Origin: Corynebacterium jeikeium
GTDB lineage: Bacteria; Actinomycetota; Actinomycetes; Mycobacteriales; Mycobacteriaceae
DNA: 64,000 nt
Assembly: GCF_000738175.1 (NCBI RefSeq)
Contig: NZ_JFCH01000027.1
Location: forward strand, 165,767-229,766
Direction of reading: 5' to 3'
Below are positions 26,583-34,790 of the stretch, one piece after another. Below the pieces are notes generated by a model. That model was not told the DNA's origin, searched no databases, and worked only from the letters and a program-made list of their open reading frames with translations. Position numbers and translations under genes: made by a program. How positions within the stretch are numbered: position 1 is the stretch's first letter; each line of letters begins with the position of its first letter.

Positions 26583-26850
26583 CGATCTCAACCTCCTCTG
26601 GCCCCGCGGCGGACCACCGAAAACAGATCCGCCACTGGTCGTTGATTCGAATGCTGAACTGACCCCGCCGATCACCTTTCAACGCCTCAAGCCGGTTTCC
26701 CGGGGGAATCCGTAACTCATCAAGAGTCTGTGCGTACCCAAGCTGGCGAAGCTTACGCAGCGCTACTGAGTGAATGCGGGAATCGATCGAGCGAACCCGC
26801 TCTCGATTCCACAGACACTCAGTGTCCTTGTCAGCGAACGACTGGATCAT
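26569..26850 (-). CDS. higB: HigB-family toxin (RelE/ParE superfamily)
   Basis: A 93-residue HigB toxin: IQSFADKDTECLWNRERV at the N-terminus and GQFSIRINDQWRICFRW near the C-terminus, the usual basic ribosome-dependent mRNA interferase signature. Gene order toxin-antitoxin is the HigBA pattern. It sits at the right end of cassette 6, 40 bases from the ychF-end repeat. Confidence 0.92.
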   Translation of the reverse strand: MIQSFADKDTECLWNRERVRSIDSRIHSVALRKLRQLGYAQTLDELRIPPGNRLEALKGDRRGQFSIRINDQWRICFRWSAAGPEEVEIVDYH

Positions 26851-26889
26851 GCTTCACCCTATCCCCCATAACGCGAAGCGTCAATAACG

Positions 26890-26913
26890 TTAGACGTTAA
26901 ACTTGAACTCGAC
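26890..26913 (-). repeat. ychF-end repeat, copy 7
   Basis: On the minus strand this encodes VEFKFNV-TAA with GTC first and TTT in the second Phe codon. Similarity to ychF runs on four bases upstream of the shared core (CGTGGTCGAG). The right arm ends in GGGTAACC. Confidence 0.9.
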
Positions 26914-27169
26914 CACGTTTCAGTACAGGGTAACCGCTGAATCGATAGGAGGCGCTTCCGCCGCAGTCGCCCCGGCAGCTGCGGGGGCAGGAGCGTAAAC
27001 GGTCTTCAAGCTCTACCCGTGACTGCCAGCTCGTGGGCCCCATTTGAGACTCGCGTGTAATGGACGTTCCTGAAGTATCTATGTAAACCTCACAGTCAGT
27101 CGCGGAACAAGAACAACTCAGCACGGTCCCGACTGCAACTAAAACTGTTCCTCCGAAGCTAAATACCAT
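26897..27169 (-). CDS. Small Cys-containing ORF, uncertain
   Basis: A 90-residue frame that overlaps the end of the epimerase gene by 11 bases and finishes inside ychF-end copy 7 (last residues RVQV come from the repeat in another frame). The N-terminus (MVFSFGGTVLVAVGTVL) looks like a short membrane or signal segment, followed by a Cys-rich stretch. No family recognised. It could be chance. Confidence 0.3.
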   Translation of the reverse strand: MVFSFGGTVLVAVGTVLSCSCSATDCEVYIDTSGTSITRESQMGPTSWQSRVELEDRLRSCPRSCRGDCGGSASYRFSGYPVLKRGRVQV

Positions 27170-28133
27170 CTTCTAACCGCTGGCGAAGCACGACTTCCTC
27201 TTCATCGCTGAGTCCAGCGAGTCTTTCACCCTGCTGTTCTTCTTCGAATCGCAGCGCATCCGCCAATGTTTCTTTCAACGGGCGAATCCGCAGGCCAGCT
27301 TCGTAGGCTGCGGCGCAATCGAGTAGCGCGATGTTGCGAAACTGTTCACCTGATACCCACAACGGCAACGATTTTGGACCCATCCACGGGGTTACATCAT
27401 TAGCGAGAAGCAGTTCATCAGAGCAAGGTCGCTCAGTAGCCTCCGATGCGGTTAACTCACGCGAAATCTTGAACACATCAGACATGGAAGTAGCAAACCC
27501 CGTAGCGTTAAAGGTTCCGAAAGTCCCAACTTCTGCAGACTCAACTATCCAGCCTGCAAGGTCTTTCACATCAATCATAGCGACGGGAAACGCCGGGTCT
27601 GGGACGATCACGTTCTCACCCGTGGGATGCGCGAAACGCCACGGATAGTAACCACTGCGCCCTGTTTCGTCGCCGTAGCCGGCAATCAGACCGGGTCGAA
27701 CTACCATTACCGACCGATTTGTGCTGCGATAAATCGTTTCGCAAGCAGACTTTGCGGCTGGGTACTGCCCCATGTTCTCCATGTAGTCATTTTCAAGCGG
27801 TGCGACTACGGAATCAGACTCGGAAGAAATACTTCCCTGGTCCTCATATACGCTGCTCGAAGACACGAATATACGATGCTTGGCCTGGAGTTTCGCCGCC
27901 GCATCCCGCGCATGCTTCGGCTGACTCGTCAGATCCACAATGGTGTCCCAAGTTTTCCCCGCAACCTCATCGTACGCACCGTCACGGTCACGGTCTGAAC
28001 TCACAAACTCAGCTCCGTTGGGAACCTTCCCGTTACCCCGTGCAAGGCAAGTAACTTGATGTCCTCGCTCGACTGCTGCAAACGCAATGTGTCCTCCAAG
28101 GAAACCGGTACCACCGAGCAATAAAAAGTTCAT
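27159..28133 (-). CDS. NAD-dependent epimerase/reductase family protein
   Basis: A 324-residue short-chain (extended) dehydrogenase with the Rossmann motif NFLLGGTGFLGGHIAFA at the N-terminus. FVSSSSVYED and a following YPAAKSACE supply the Ser/Tyr-x-x-x-Lys-like catalytic region. It resembles isoflavone-reductase-like or nucleoside-sugar epimerases; substrate unknown. It is the sole clear gene of cassette 7. Lower G+C than cassettes 5 and 8. Confidence 0.85.
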   Translation of the reverse strand: MNFLLLGGTGFLGGHIAFAAVERGHQVTCLARGNGKVPNGAEFVSSDRDRDGAYDEVAGKTWDTIVDLTSQPKHARDAAAKLQAKHRIFVSSSSVYEDQGSISSESDSVVAPLENDYMENMGQYPAAKSACETIYRSTNRSVMVVRPGLIAGYGDETGRSGYYPWRFAHPTGENVIVPDPAFPVAMIDVKDLAGWIVESAEVGTFGTFNATGFATSMSDVFKISRELTASEATERPCSDELLLANDVTPWMGPKSLPLWVSGEQFRNIALLDCAAAYEAGLRIRPLKETLADALRFEEEQQGERLAGLSDEEEVVLRQRLEDGI

Positions 28134-28256
28134 GTACCTAATTGTACACGAAACCTTCTCACACGTGACCAGTCTTAATCCCAGCGCATCAAAGCTAGAT
28201 TCAGATGTCAGAGCAGGGTTACCCCACCATCTGCCAGGGATTCTTATTTGGCTAAT

Positions 28257-28280
28257 CTACACATTGAACTTAAATTCCAC
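28257..28280 (-). repeat. ychF-end repeat, copy 8
   Basis: On the minus strand this encodes VEFKFNV-TAG with GAA, TTT and AAT codons. Its right flank to AAAGTTACC is nearly identical to copy 5. Confidence 0.9.
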
Positions 28281-28338
28281 GGTATGTCGTTGCAAAGTTA
28301 CCCCCTCTCGTTAACACCATCAAAAGGAGTGTTATCCA

Positions 28339-28587
28339 ATGAAAGCGTTCGGCTTCTTAAGCTTCGGGCATTACGCCTTCGGCAGCTAGTGCGAGCCATC
28401 TGCGGAAAAGATCGCCAAGACTCGTCTGGAGATCACCCAGGCTGCGGACGAAATCGGCGTGAACAACGCGTCCTTCCGAGTCCACCACTTCGCGCTGCAG
28501 GCCTCCGCCCCGATGCCGCTGCTGTGTGCTATCGCGGCCACCACCAAAATCATCGAGGTGGGCACCGGCGGCATCGACATGCGCTAG
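28339..28587 (+). pseudogene. N-terminal fragment of luciferase-like monooxygenase
   Basis: ATG 28339 starts MKAFGFLSFGHYAFGS followed by an in-frame TAG at 28387. The frame goes on with EITQAADEIGVNNASFRV, HHFALQASAPMPLL and AATTKIIEVGTGGIDMR, then TAG. This matches the first 80-90 residues of LLM-class flavin-dependent oxidoreductases (normally about 330). It has both an internal stop and a lost C-terminus. Confidence 0.75.
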
Positions 28588-28630
28588 CGCATATCGGGGT
28601 TGTAGCGTTTGAGTCATTGACTCCCGCCGT

Positions 28631-29020
28631 CTACAAGTACCTACACACTTGATCGGTGCTGCACGTTTCAGGATCCGGGTGCGCGGCGTCCTGGCTAAGG
28701 TCCGCGATAGTGTCGCGCAGCACGGAGAGCTGCGCGATCTGCTGCTCGATCTCAGCGAGGCGCACGTCAAGCAGGTCGCGCACGTGCTCGCAGGGCGCAT
28801 GGCCGCCGTCGCGGATGTCGAGGATCTGGCGGATCTGGGCGAGGGTGAGGCCCGCGGCCTGGCCGCGGTGGATGAAGTCGATCCGAGCGACCGTCTCGGG
28901 CGCGTAGTCGCGGTATCCGGACGGCGTGCGCTCGGTCGGGGGCAGAAGGCCCTGTTCCTCGTAGAAGCGAAGGGTCTTCGCGGTAGTGCCCGCCCTCTCG
29001 GCGAGTTCTCCGATCCACAT
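28631..29020 (-). CDS. merR: MerR mercury-responsive regulator
   Basis: A 129-residue MerR: N-terminal winged helix (IGELAERAGTTAKTLRFYEE) and dimerisation helix. Cys77, Cys120 and Cys126 match the three mercury-binding cysteines of MerR. Divergent from merA across a 98-base gap that holds a MerR-type promoter. Confidence 0.92.
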   Translation of the reverse strand: MWIGELAERAGTTAKTLRFYEEQGLLPPTERTPSGYRDYAPETVARIDFIHRGQAAGLTLAQIRQILDIRDGGHAPCEHVRDLLDVRLAEIEQQIAQLSVLRDTIADLSQDAAHPDPETCSTDQVCRYL

Positions 29021-29044
29021 TGCTGTCTCCCTCCGTGGCCGCGC

Positions 29045-29076
29045 TTGACCTTCCCCTGCACTGGAAGGTCCAGTAT
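29045..29076 (+). promoter_or_regulatory. MerR operator/promoter of mer operon
   Basis: TTGACC at 29045-29050 and CAGTAT at 29071-29076 form a -35/-10 pair with a long 20-bp spacer. Between them GACCTTCC (29047) and GGAAGGTC (29063) form a perfect dyad with 8-bp spacing. An over-long spacer with an internal dyad is the hallmark of MerR-controlled promoters. Confidence 0.8.
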
Positions 29077-29118
29077 GGCTGAGACAGAGCAGAAAGCCAA
29101 GAGTTGGCAGGAGCAGCG

Positions 29119-30540
29119 ATGCCTACGAAGTACGATCTCGCCATCATCGGATCGGGAGGCGGCGCGTTCGCCGCTGCGATCCGCGCCAGCACGCTCGGGA
29201 AGTCGGTGGTGATGATCGAGCGCGGGACGCTCGGCGGCACCTGCGTGAACACGGGCTGCGTCCCGTCGAAGGCGCTCATTGCCGCGGCCGGCGCGCGGCA
29301 CGTCGCGGTCGACGCCGCAACCCGGTTCCCCGGGATCGCGACGACGGCGGATCCCGTAGACATGCCCGCGCTGATCGCTGGGAAGCAAGCGTTGGTGGAG
29401 TCGCTGCGCGGCGAGAAGTACGCCGACGTCGCCGACTCCTACGGCTGGCAGGTCCTCCGCGGCGACGCCTCGTTCGTGGGCACCCCTGATGCGCCGGTTC
29501 TCGATGTTGCCGGATCCGACGGAAGCGTCGAGACCATCGAGGCCCACCACTACCTGGTCGCGACTGGTTCTCGCCCGTGGGCACCGCCGATCGACGGCCT
29601 GGAGGAGACCGGATACCTGACCTCGACCACGGCGATGGAGCTGACGGAGGTCCCCGAGTCGCTGCTGGTGCTCGGCGGCGGCTACGTCGCCCTGGAGCAG
29701 GCGCAGCTGTTCGCCCGCCTCGGCTCGCAGGTCACGCTGCTCGTGCGGTCCCGGCTCGCCTCGAAGGAGGAGCCGGAGGTGTCGAAGGCGCTCCAGGAGG
29801 TGTTCGCCGACGAGGGCATCCGCGTCGTCAGCCGCGCAGTGCCCACCCGGGTCTCCCGCGGCACGGGAGGCGAGGCCGTCGTGACCGCCGCCTTGTCCGG
29901 CGGCTCGCAGGAGTTCCGCGCCGACCAGGTCCTGGTCGCCCTCGGACGCCGTCCCGTCACCGATGGCCTGAACCTCGATGCGGTCGGGGTGAATACCGGA
30001 GACTCCGGCGAGGTGGTCGTCTCCGACCGGCTGCAATCCTCGAACCCGCGGATCTGGGCCGCGGGCGACGTGACCGGGCACCCCGAGTTCGTCTACGTCG
30101 CCGCCCACCACGGCACCCTCGTCGCCGAGAACGCGTTCGCCGACGCCGACCGGTCCGTCGACTACGCCCGCCTGCCGCGGGTGACGTTCACCGAGCCCGC
30201 GATCGGCGCGGTCGGGATGACCGAGAAGGACGTCCTCGCCGCGGGGATCCGCTGCGACTGCCGCGTCCTGCCCCTGCACCACGTGCCCCGCGCCTTGGTG
30301 AACCGCGACACCCGCGGGTTCATCAAGATCGTCGTGAACGCCGAGACGAACGAGATCCTCGGCCTGACCGCCGTCGCCAAGGACGCCGGGGAGCTCGCCG
30401 CCGCAGGCGTCCACGCGCTCGGCAGGACCGTCGCCGAGGTCGCCAACGCCTGGGCCCCCTACCTGACCATGGCCGAGGGCATCCGGATCGCCGCGAAGGC
30501 TTTCACCACCGACCCGTCGCTGCTGTCGTGCTGCGCATGA
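29119..30540 (+). CDS. merA: Mercuric reductase MerA
   Basis: A 473-residue flavoprotein disulfide reductase. FAD motif YDLAIIGSGGGAFAAAI, redox-active pair in GGTCVNTGCVPSK (Cys42, Cys47), and the C-terminal vicinal pair SCCA that takes Hg(II) from the other subunit. It reduces Hg(II) to Hg(0) with NADPH. No N-terminal HMA domain, as usual for short actinobacterial MerA. ATG 29119 preceded by GGAG. G+C is visibly higher than in core genes, suggesting transfer from another actinobacterium. Confidence 0.95.
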   Translation: MPTKYDLAIIGSGGGAFAAAIRASTLGKSVVMIERGTLGGTCVNTGCVPSKALIAAAGARHVAVDAATRFPGIATTADPVDMPALIAGKQALVESLRGEKYADVADSYGWQVLRGDASFVGTPDAPVLDVAGSDGSVETIEAHHYLVATGSRPWAPPIDGLEETGYLTSTTAMELTEVPESLLVLGGGYVALEQAQLFARLGSQVTLLVRSRLASKEEPEVSKALQEVFADEGIRVVSRAVPTRVSRGTGGEAVVTAALSGGSQEFRADQVLVALGRRPVTDGLNLDAVGVNTGDSGEVVVSDRLQSSNPRIWAAGDVTGHPEFVYVAAHHGTLVAENAFADADRSVDYARLPRVTFTEPAIGAVGMTEKDVLAAGIRCDCRVLPLHHVPRALVNRDTRGFIKIVVNAETNEILGLTAVAKDAGELAAAGVHALGRTVAEVANAWAPYLTMAEGIRIAAKAFTTDPSLLSCCA

Positions 30541-30887
30541 ACGGCAACACAGGCAATCGGGGAGATCTCATCCTGAAGCAGACGATCAGCGCCGATCAGG
30601 ACCGCGACGAATGGCGCGCCGGTCCCGTCGTCGCTGCAGTGACCGGGCTGCTCTTGCTGGCATGCTGCGCGCTTCCGTCGCTGCTCTGCTGCGGCCTGCC
30701 GTTCATCGCGGCGGGCGGAGCACTTGCAGGCGTCGGTGGGCTCCTCGGTAATCCCTGGATCATCGGTGCCGGGACCGCCGTCGTGATGGCCGTCATGGCG
30801 GGGATGCTCGTCAGGCTACGGCGGCGGCACCGGCGCCGCAGGTCCGGCTGCTGCGAAAATCCTTCGACCGCTGATCGGAACCGGTAG
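30537..30887 (+). CDS. MerT-like mercury membrane transporter
   Basis: A 116-residue membrane protein overlapping the merA stop (ATGA). Two or three membrane segments with cysteine pairs in LACCALPSLLCCGLPF, the vicinal Cys pattern used by MerT/MerF to pass Hg(II) inward. A basic tail (RLRRRHRRRRSGCC) ends with another Cys pair. Assigned by operon position and cysteine pattern rather than by a close family match. Confidence 0.7.
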   Translation: MNGNTGNRGDLILKQTISADQDRDEWRAGPVVAAVTGLLLLACCALPSLLCCGLPFIAAGGALAGVGGLLGNPWIIGAGTAVVMAVMAGMLVRLRRRHRRRRSGCCENPSTADRNR

Positions 30888-31078
30888 TTCGAGGGATCCA
30901 GCGATCACTGCCACCTACGGAGGCCGCTGAAATCGAAGCCCGACGGGAGAAGGAGGAGCAAAAAGCGTTCGAATCAACCGGTGACGCGGATAATACTGAG
31001 GCTGGATCCCGGCCGTCGCGACGCGGTCTCCGCTCCCGCCGAGACGAGAAAGGGTTGTGGGCACCTAGGCTGGGCGGC

Positions 31079-31468
31079 ATGAACGACCTGACCATAGCGC
31101 CCGGCCCGGGGATCCCCGACGGTGCGGTCATCGCCGCCGATCTCGCGGAGCGTTTCGCGAAATCGTCGACTCCAGGCGGCCAGGGCGTCAACACGACGGA
31201 CGGCAAAGTCCAGCTTTCCATCGATGTCGCCGAATGCGCATCGCTTACCGACGCCCAGCGTCACCGTATCTCGCGCAACCTCGAGCACCGCCTAGACGGC
31301 TCCGTCTTTACCGTGACTGCGTCGACTCAGCGGTCTGTGTTTCGCTCCTGGTCCTCTCGCTTGCACCTGCGACACAGCCTCGTGTCCCCGGGCCGTAGCG
31401 TTCGGGGGAGCACAATAGCCCCAGTCCTCATCACGTCCCGGGATCAAAGAGTTCATCGCAGAGGTTAA
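31079..31468 (+). pseudogene. Truncated second arfB
   Basis: The first 85 or so residues match the intact ArfB at 25776, including the GGQ loop (STPGGQGVNTTDGK) and EHRLDGSVFTVTASTQRS. After that the sequence diverges (VFRSWSSRLH...) and lacks the basic tail needed for mRNA-channel binding. The frame ends four bases before the real ychF end. It may be the older native arfB, broken during element insertion. Confidence 0.75.
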
Positions 31469-31471
31469 GCA

Positions 31472-31495
31472 CTACACGTTGAACTTGAACTCGAC
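31472..31495 (-). repeat. Native ychF end (attachment site copy 9)
   Basis: The last seven codons and stop of ychF (VEFKFNV-TAG). This is the only copy followed on its right by genuine ychF coding sequence, so it is the reference for the other eight. Confidence 0.9.
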
Positions 31496-32557
31496 CACGT
31501 CACCGTCAGCCATCACGTAGTCCTTGCCTTCCTGGCGCACCTTGCCGTGGGCGCGGGCCTCGGCCATAGAACCGAGCTCGTCCAGGTCCTCGAAGGCTAC
31601 GATCTCTGCCTTAATGAAGCCCTTCTCGAAGTCCGTGTGGATCACACCCGCAGCCTGCGGGGCAGTATCACCCTTATGGATCGTCCATGCGCGAGCCTCC
31701 TTCGGCCCGGCGGTTAGGTAGGTCTGCAGGCCGAGCGTTGCAAAGCCAGCCTTGGCCAGCGTCTGCAGTCCTGGTTCGGTCTGACCGACAGATTCCAGCA
31801 GCTCAGCTGCCTCCTCGTCATCCAGCTCCAGCAGGTCGGCTTCTGTAGCGGCATCCAGGAAAACGCAGTCCGCCGGAGCCACCAGCTCGCGCAGCTCCGC
31901 CTTCTTGTCCTCATCCGTCAGCACGGACTCGTCGGAGTTGAACACATATAGGAACGGCTTGGCTGTCAGGAAGTGCAGGTCGCGCACGGTCGCCAGGTCG
32001 ATCTCCCCCAGCGCAGCAGCGCTCGACAATGTGCGGCTATCCTCCAGGATTTCCTGGGCCTTCTTAGCTCCCTCCACCTGCTCAGCAAGGTCCTTATTCT
32101 TCCGCGCTTCCTTTTCCAGGCGCGGCAGAGCCTTCTCTACCGTCTGCAGGTCGGCCAGGATCAGCTCCGTCTCAATGACGGAAATGTCGCTGGCCGGGTC
32201 CACACGCCCATCGACGTGGATCACGTTGTCGTCGGAGAACGTACGCACCACCTGGCAGATCGCGTCCGCCTCGCGGATGTTCGCCAGGAAGGCATTACCC
32301 ATACCCTCGCCGTCGGAGGCGCCCTTCACGATGCCGGCAATGTCCACGAAGGAGACGGTCGCGGGCAGGATGCGCTCGGATTCGAAGATCTCCGCCAGGC
32401 GCGTTAGGCGCGGATCCGGAAGTTCTACCAGCCCCACGTTGGGCTCAATGGTTGCGAACGGGTAGTTCGCAGCCAGAACATCGTTGCGGGTCAGGGCGTT
32501 AAACAGCGTGGACTTGCCCACGTTGGGCAGGCCAACAATTCCAAGAGTAAGAGTCAC
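31472..32557 (-). CDS. ychF: Redox-regulated ATPase YchF (OLA1 family)
   Basis: A 361-residue Obg-family P-loop protein: GLPNVGKSTLFNALT Walker A, the NANYPF-type switch (LAANYPFATIEPN), FVDIAGIVKGAS, and a C-terminal TGS-like domain ending DGDVVEFKFNV. It binds ribosomes and prefers ATP over GTP. Start GTG 32557 gives the family-typical length and has GGATGGGG before it; ATG 32566 is the alternative. Its 3' end is the target of the repeated insertions to the left. Confidence 0.93.
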   Translation of the reverse strand: MTLTLGIVGLPNVGKSTLFNALTRNDVLAANYPFATIEPNVGLVELPDPRLTRLAEIFESERILPATVSFVDIAGIVKGASDGEGMGNAFLANIREADAICQVVRTFSDDNVIHVDGRVDPASDISVIETELILADLQTVEKALPRLEKEARKNKDLAEQVEGAKKAQEILEDSRTLSSAAALGEIDLATVRDLHFLTAKPFLYVFNSDESVLTDEDKKAELRELVAPADCVFLDAATEADLLELDDEEAAELLESVGQTEPGLQTLAKAGFATLGLQTYLTAGPKEARAWTIHKGDTAPQAAGVIHTDFEKGFIKAEIVAFEDLDELGSMAEARAHGKVRQEGKDYVMADGDVVEFKFNV

Positions 32558-32877
32558 GTACCCCATCCTATCGCCCGGCCGTCGCTGCCTCCAATGCGCC
32601 CTTTCTATTGCCTCTATTGCCATACTTATTGCTTCTTTTTGACGCCCACCGCTGCCCACCCAAAGCCGCTCCAGTACCCCCACATACCCCAGACCGGCTA
32701 CCCCCGCCCTTTCATTAGGTAATCAATCCGAGGAAAGAATTGTGAAAACCCACTATCAGAGCCTGTCAACCGCCATATAGTAAGTGCACCTTAGAAAACC
32801 TTGAGGCTTTACCACCCATTAAGCCACTTCTATTAATCCTTCGCCTTGCGAGATGCCTGCTAGAAAGTTGCACCTCA

Positions 32878-34551
32878 ATGACCACTTCATCCTCCTCGCC
32901 TGAAGCTAGCACCCGTCAGAGACGGGAAACATTCAACACCCGCCTCGTGTTCCTCATGGCCGCAATTGGCTCTGCGGTCGGCCTGGGTAACATTTGGCGC
33001 TTCCCCTACGTCGCCTTTGAAAACGGCGGCGGCGCCTTCCTGATCCCCTACCTGGTCGCGCTCCTCACCGCGGGTATTCCCCTGCTGTGGTTCGACCTTG
33101 CCATGGGTCACCGCTTCCGCGGCTCCACTCCCCTGACATTCCGCCGCACCAGCAAGTACGCAGAGCCGATCGGCTGGCTGAAGGTAGGTGTGAACTTCTT
33201 CATCGCGGTCTACTACGCCGCCATTATCGCCTGGGCGGGTATCTACACCTGGAAGTCCATCAACAAGACATGGGGTGAGGACGCAGAGTCTTATTTCCAG
33301 GCTGAATTCCTGAAGCTTGATGACTCCTCTGCATGGACCGGTGACTTCGTCATCCCGGTTCTGCTGGTCATGGTCGCCGTCTGGGCGATCTGCATCTTTA
33401 CCCTGGCTCGCGGAATCAACGAAGGCATCGGCCGCGTCACCATGTTCTTCGTGCCGGTACTGATCGTCCTGTTCGTGGTCATGGTGGTCCGCGCCCTGTT
33501 CCTCGACGGTTCTGCCGAAGGTCTGAACACATTCTTCATCCCTAACTGGAGTGTGCTGTCCGATACTTCCGTATGGATCGCCGCTTATGGCCAGATCTTC
33601 TTCTCCCTGTCCATCGGCTTCGGCATCATGATGACCTACGCCTCTTACCTCAAGCCGCGCACGAACCTCACCGGCACCGGTATGGTCACGGCCTTCGCTA
33701 ACTCCTCCTTCGAAGTTCTGGCCGGCATCGGCGTGTTCGCCACCCTGGGATTCATGGCTGCCCAGTCTGGCACCTCCGTCGAGGAATCGGTCTCCGGCGG
33801 CATCGGCCTGGCGTTCATTGCCTTCCCGACCATCATCAACGAAATGCCGGCGGGACCCCTGTTCGGCGTGCTGTTCTTCGGCTCCTTGTTCCTTGCTGGC
33901 ATTACGTCGCTCATCTCCATCATGGAGGTTGTCATCTCCGCTGTGAAGGACAAACTGAACCTGTCCCGTGAGGTCGCCTCGATCAGCATTGGTGGCATCA
34001 TGGCCGTCGTCTCCTGCCTACTGTTCTCCACCACGTCCGGTCTGATCACCCTGGACATCATGGATAAGTTCACCAACAACCTGGGCATCGTGATCTGCGC
34101 CGTCGCCGCGGTTCTGACCATTGGCTGGGTTCAGGGGCGCCGTAACGAGATGGCACAGCACCTCAACGCTGTTTCGGAGCTGCGCCTCGGCCTCGCGTGG
34201 AAGGCATGCGTCTTCGCCATCACTCCTGTAGTACTTCTCTACTTCCTGTTCGAGGAGATTCGTACTCTCCTCTCCGAAGGCTACGAGGGCTACGCTTCCG
34301 GAACGATCTTCGCTTATGGCTGGTTGGTGCTCATCATCATCGGCCTGGGCGCGGTGGTATGGAGCTTCGTGCCTTTCCGCGGCAATCTGTTCCTCGATGG
34401 TCTGCCGAGTTCGGACTACGGCGTGCCTCCAAAGGGGCGACCGAAGAACACACCGAATCCGCTCGCGACTGACACTGCCGCTGCTGCTACCTCTGCTACC
34501 TCTGCCTCCGATTCTAACAACGGCGCTAACAATGGAAAGGAACTATCATGA
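32878..34551 (+). CDS. metP: Methionine/alanine importer, large subunit
   Basis: A 557-residue sodium:neurotransmitter symporter-family protein. The first helix motif GSAVGLGNIWRFPYVAFENGG is diagnostic. About 12 membrane helices; the last 40 residues are a Thr/Ala/Ser-rich cytosolic tail. The small MetS subunit overlaps its stop, the arrangement known for C. glutamicum MetPS, a sodium-coupled methionine and alanine importer. Confidence 0.92.
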   Translation: MTTSSSSPEASTRQRRETFNTRLVFLMAAIGSAVGLGNIWRFPYVAFENGGGAFLIPYLVALLTAGIPLLWFDLAMGHRFRGSTPLTFRRTSKYAEPIGWLKVGVNFFIAVYYAAIIAWAGIYTWKSINKTWGEDAESYFQAEFLKLDDSSAWTGDFVIPVLLVMVAVWAICIFTLARGINEGIGRVTMFFVPVLIVLFVVMVVRALFLDGSAEGLNTFFIPNWSVLSDTSVWIAAYGQIFFSLSIGFGIMMTYASYLKPRTNLTGTGMVTAFANSSFEVLAGIGVFATLGFMAAQSGTSVEESVSGGIGLAFIAFPTIINEMPAGPLFGVLFFGSLFLAGITSLISIMEVVISAVKDKLNLSREVASISIGGIMAVVSCLLFSTTSGLITLDIMDKFTNNLGIVICAVAAVLTIGWVQGRRNEMAQHLNAVSELRLGLAWKACVFAITPVVLLYFLFEEIRTLLSEGYEGYASGTIFAYGWLVLIIIGLGAVVWSFVPFRGNLFLDGLPSSDYGVPPKGRPKNTPNPLATDTAAAATSATSASDSNNGANNGKELS

Positions 34552-34727
34552 CCGGCCCCGCAATTCTCCTGATGGCCCTGTTCATTATCGTGATCTGGGG
34601 TGGGCTCGTTGCAGCGATTCTTATGCTCGCCAAGACTGATGACGCCACCACTGGCGAGCTGGGTTCTGCTCCCGGCACGGACAACGAGTCCCTACTCCAG
34701 GTGAACACATCCTCCGCGGCGCATTAG
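34548..34727 (+). CDS. metS: Methionine/alanine importer, small subunit
   Basis: A 59-residue protein: one membrane helix (ILLMALFIIVIWGGLVAAIL) then a short hydrophilic tail. It begins at ATG 34548 inside the metP stop (ATGA), with GGAAAGGA upstream. Its size, single helix and coupling to metP identify it as MetS, needed for MetP activity in C. glutamicum. Confidence 0.9.
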   Translation: MTGPAILLMALFIIVIWGGLVAAILMLAKTDDATTGELGSAPGTDNESLLQVNTSSAAH

Positions 34728-34790
34728 GCCGCCAGATAACACGCCCCGGGGTGCGTCATAAACTCCCGTTTTGGACCTGCGTGAGGCAGA

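Noticed and set aside
26897-27169. Cys-rich ORF as a real exported protein
   Set aside because: Kept only as low confidence: it overlaps the epimerase end and its last codons lie in the repeat, so it may be chance.
28357-30414. 685-residue open frame on the minus strand through merR and merA
   Set aside because: It is the antisense shadow of high-G+C merA/merR: no domain, Gly/Asp/Arg/His-rich composition, and the sense genes are certain.
9556-31495. The nine repeats as a CRISPR array or integron attC array
   Set aside because: Spacing is 1-8 kb with whole genes between; the repeats code for the YchF end, have no attC secondary structure, and no cas or integron integrase gene is present.
32878-34551. 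Neurotransmitter transporter as a serotonin/GABA-type carrier
   Set aside because: The overlapping 59-residue MetS gene identifies it as the bacterial methionine/alanine importer MetPS.
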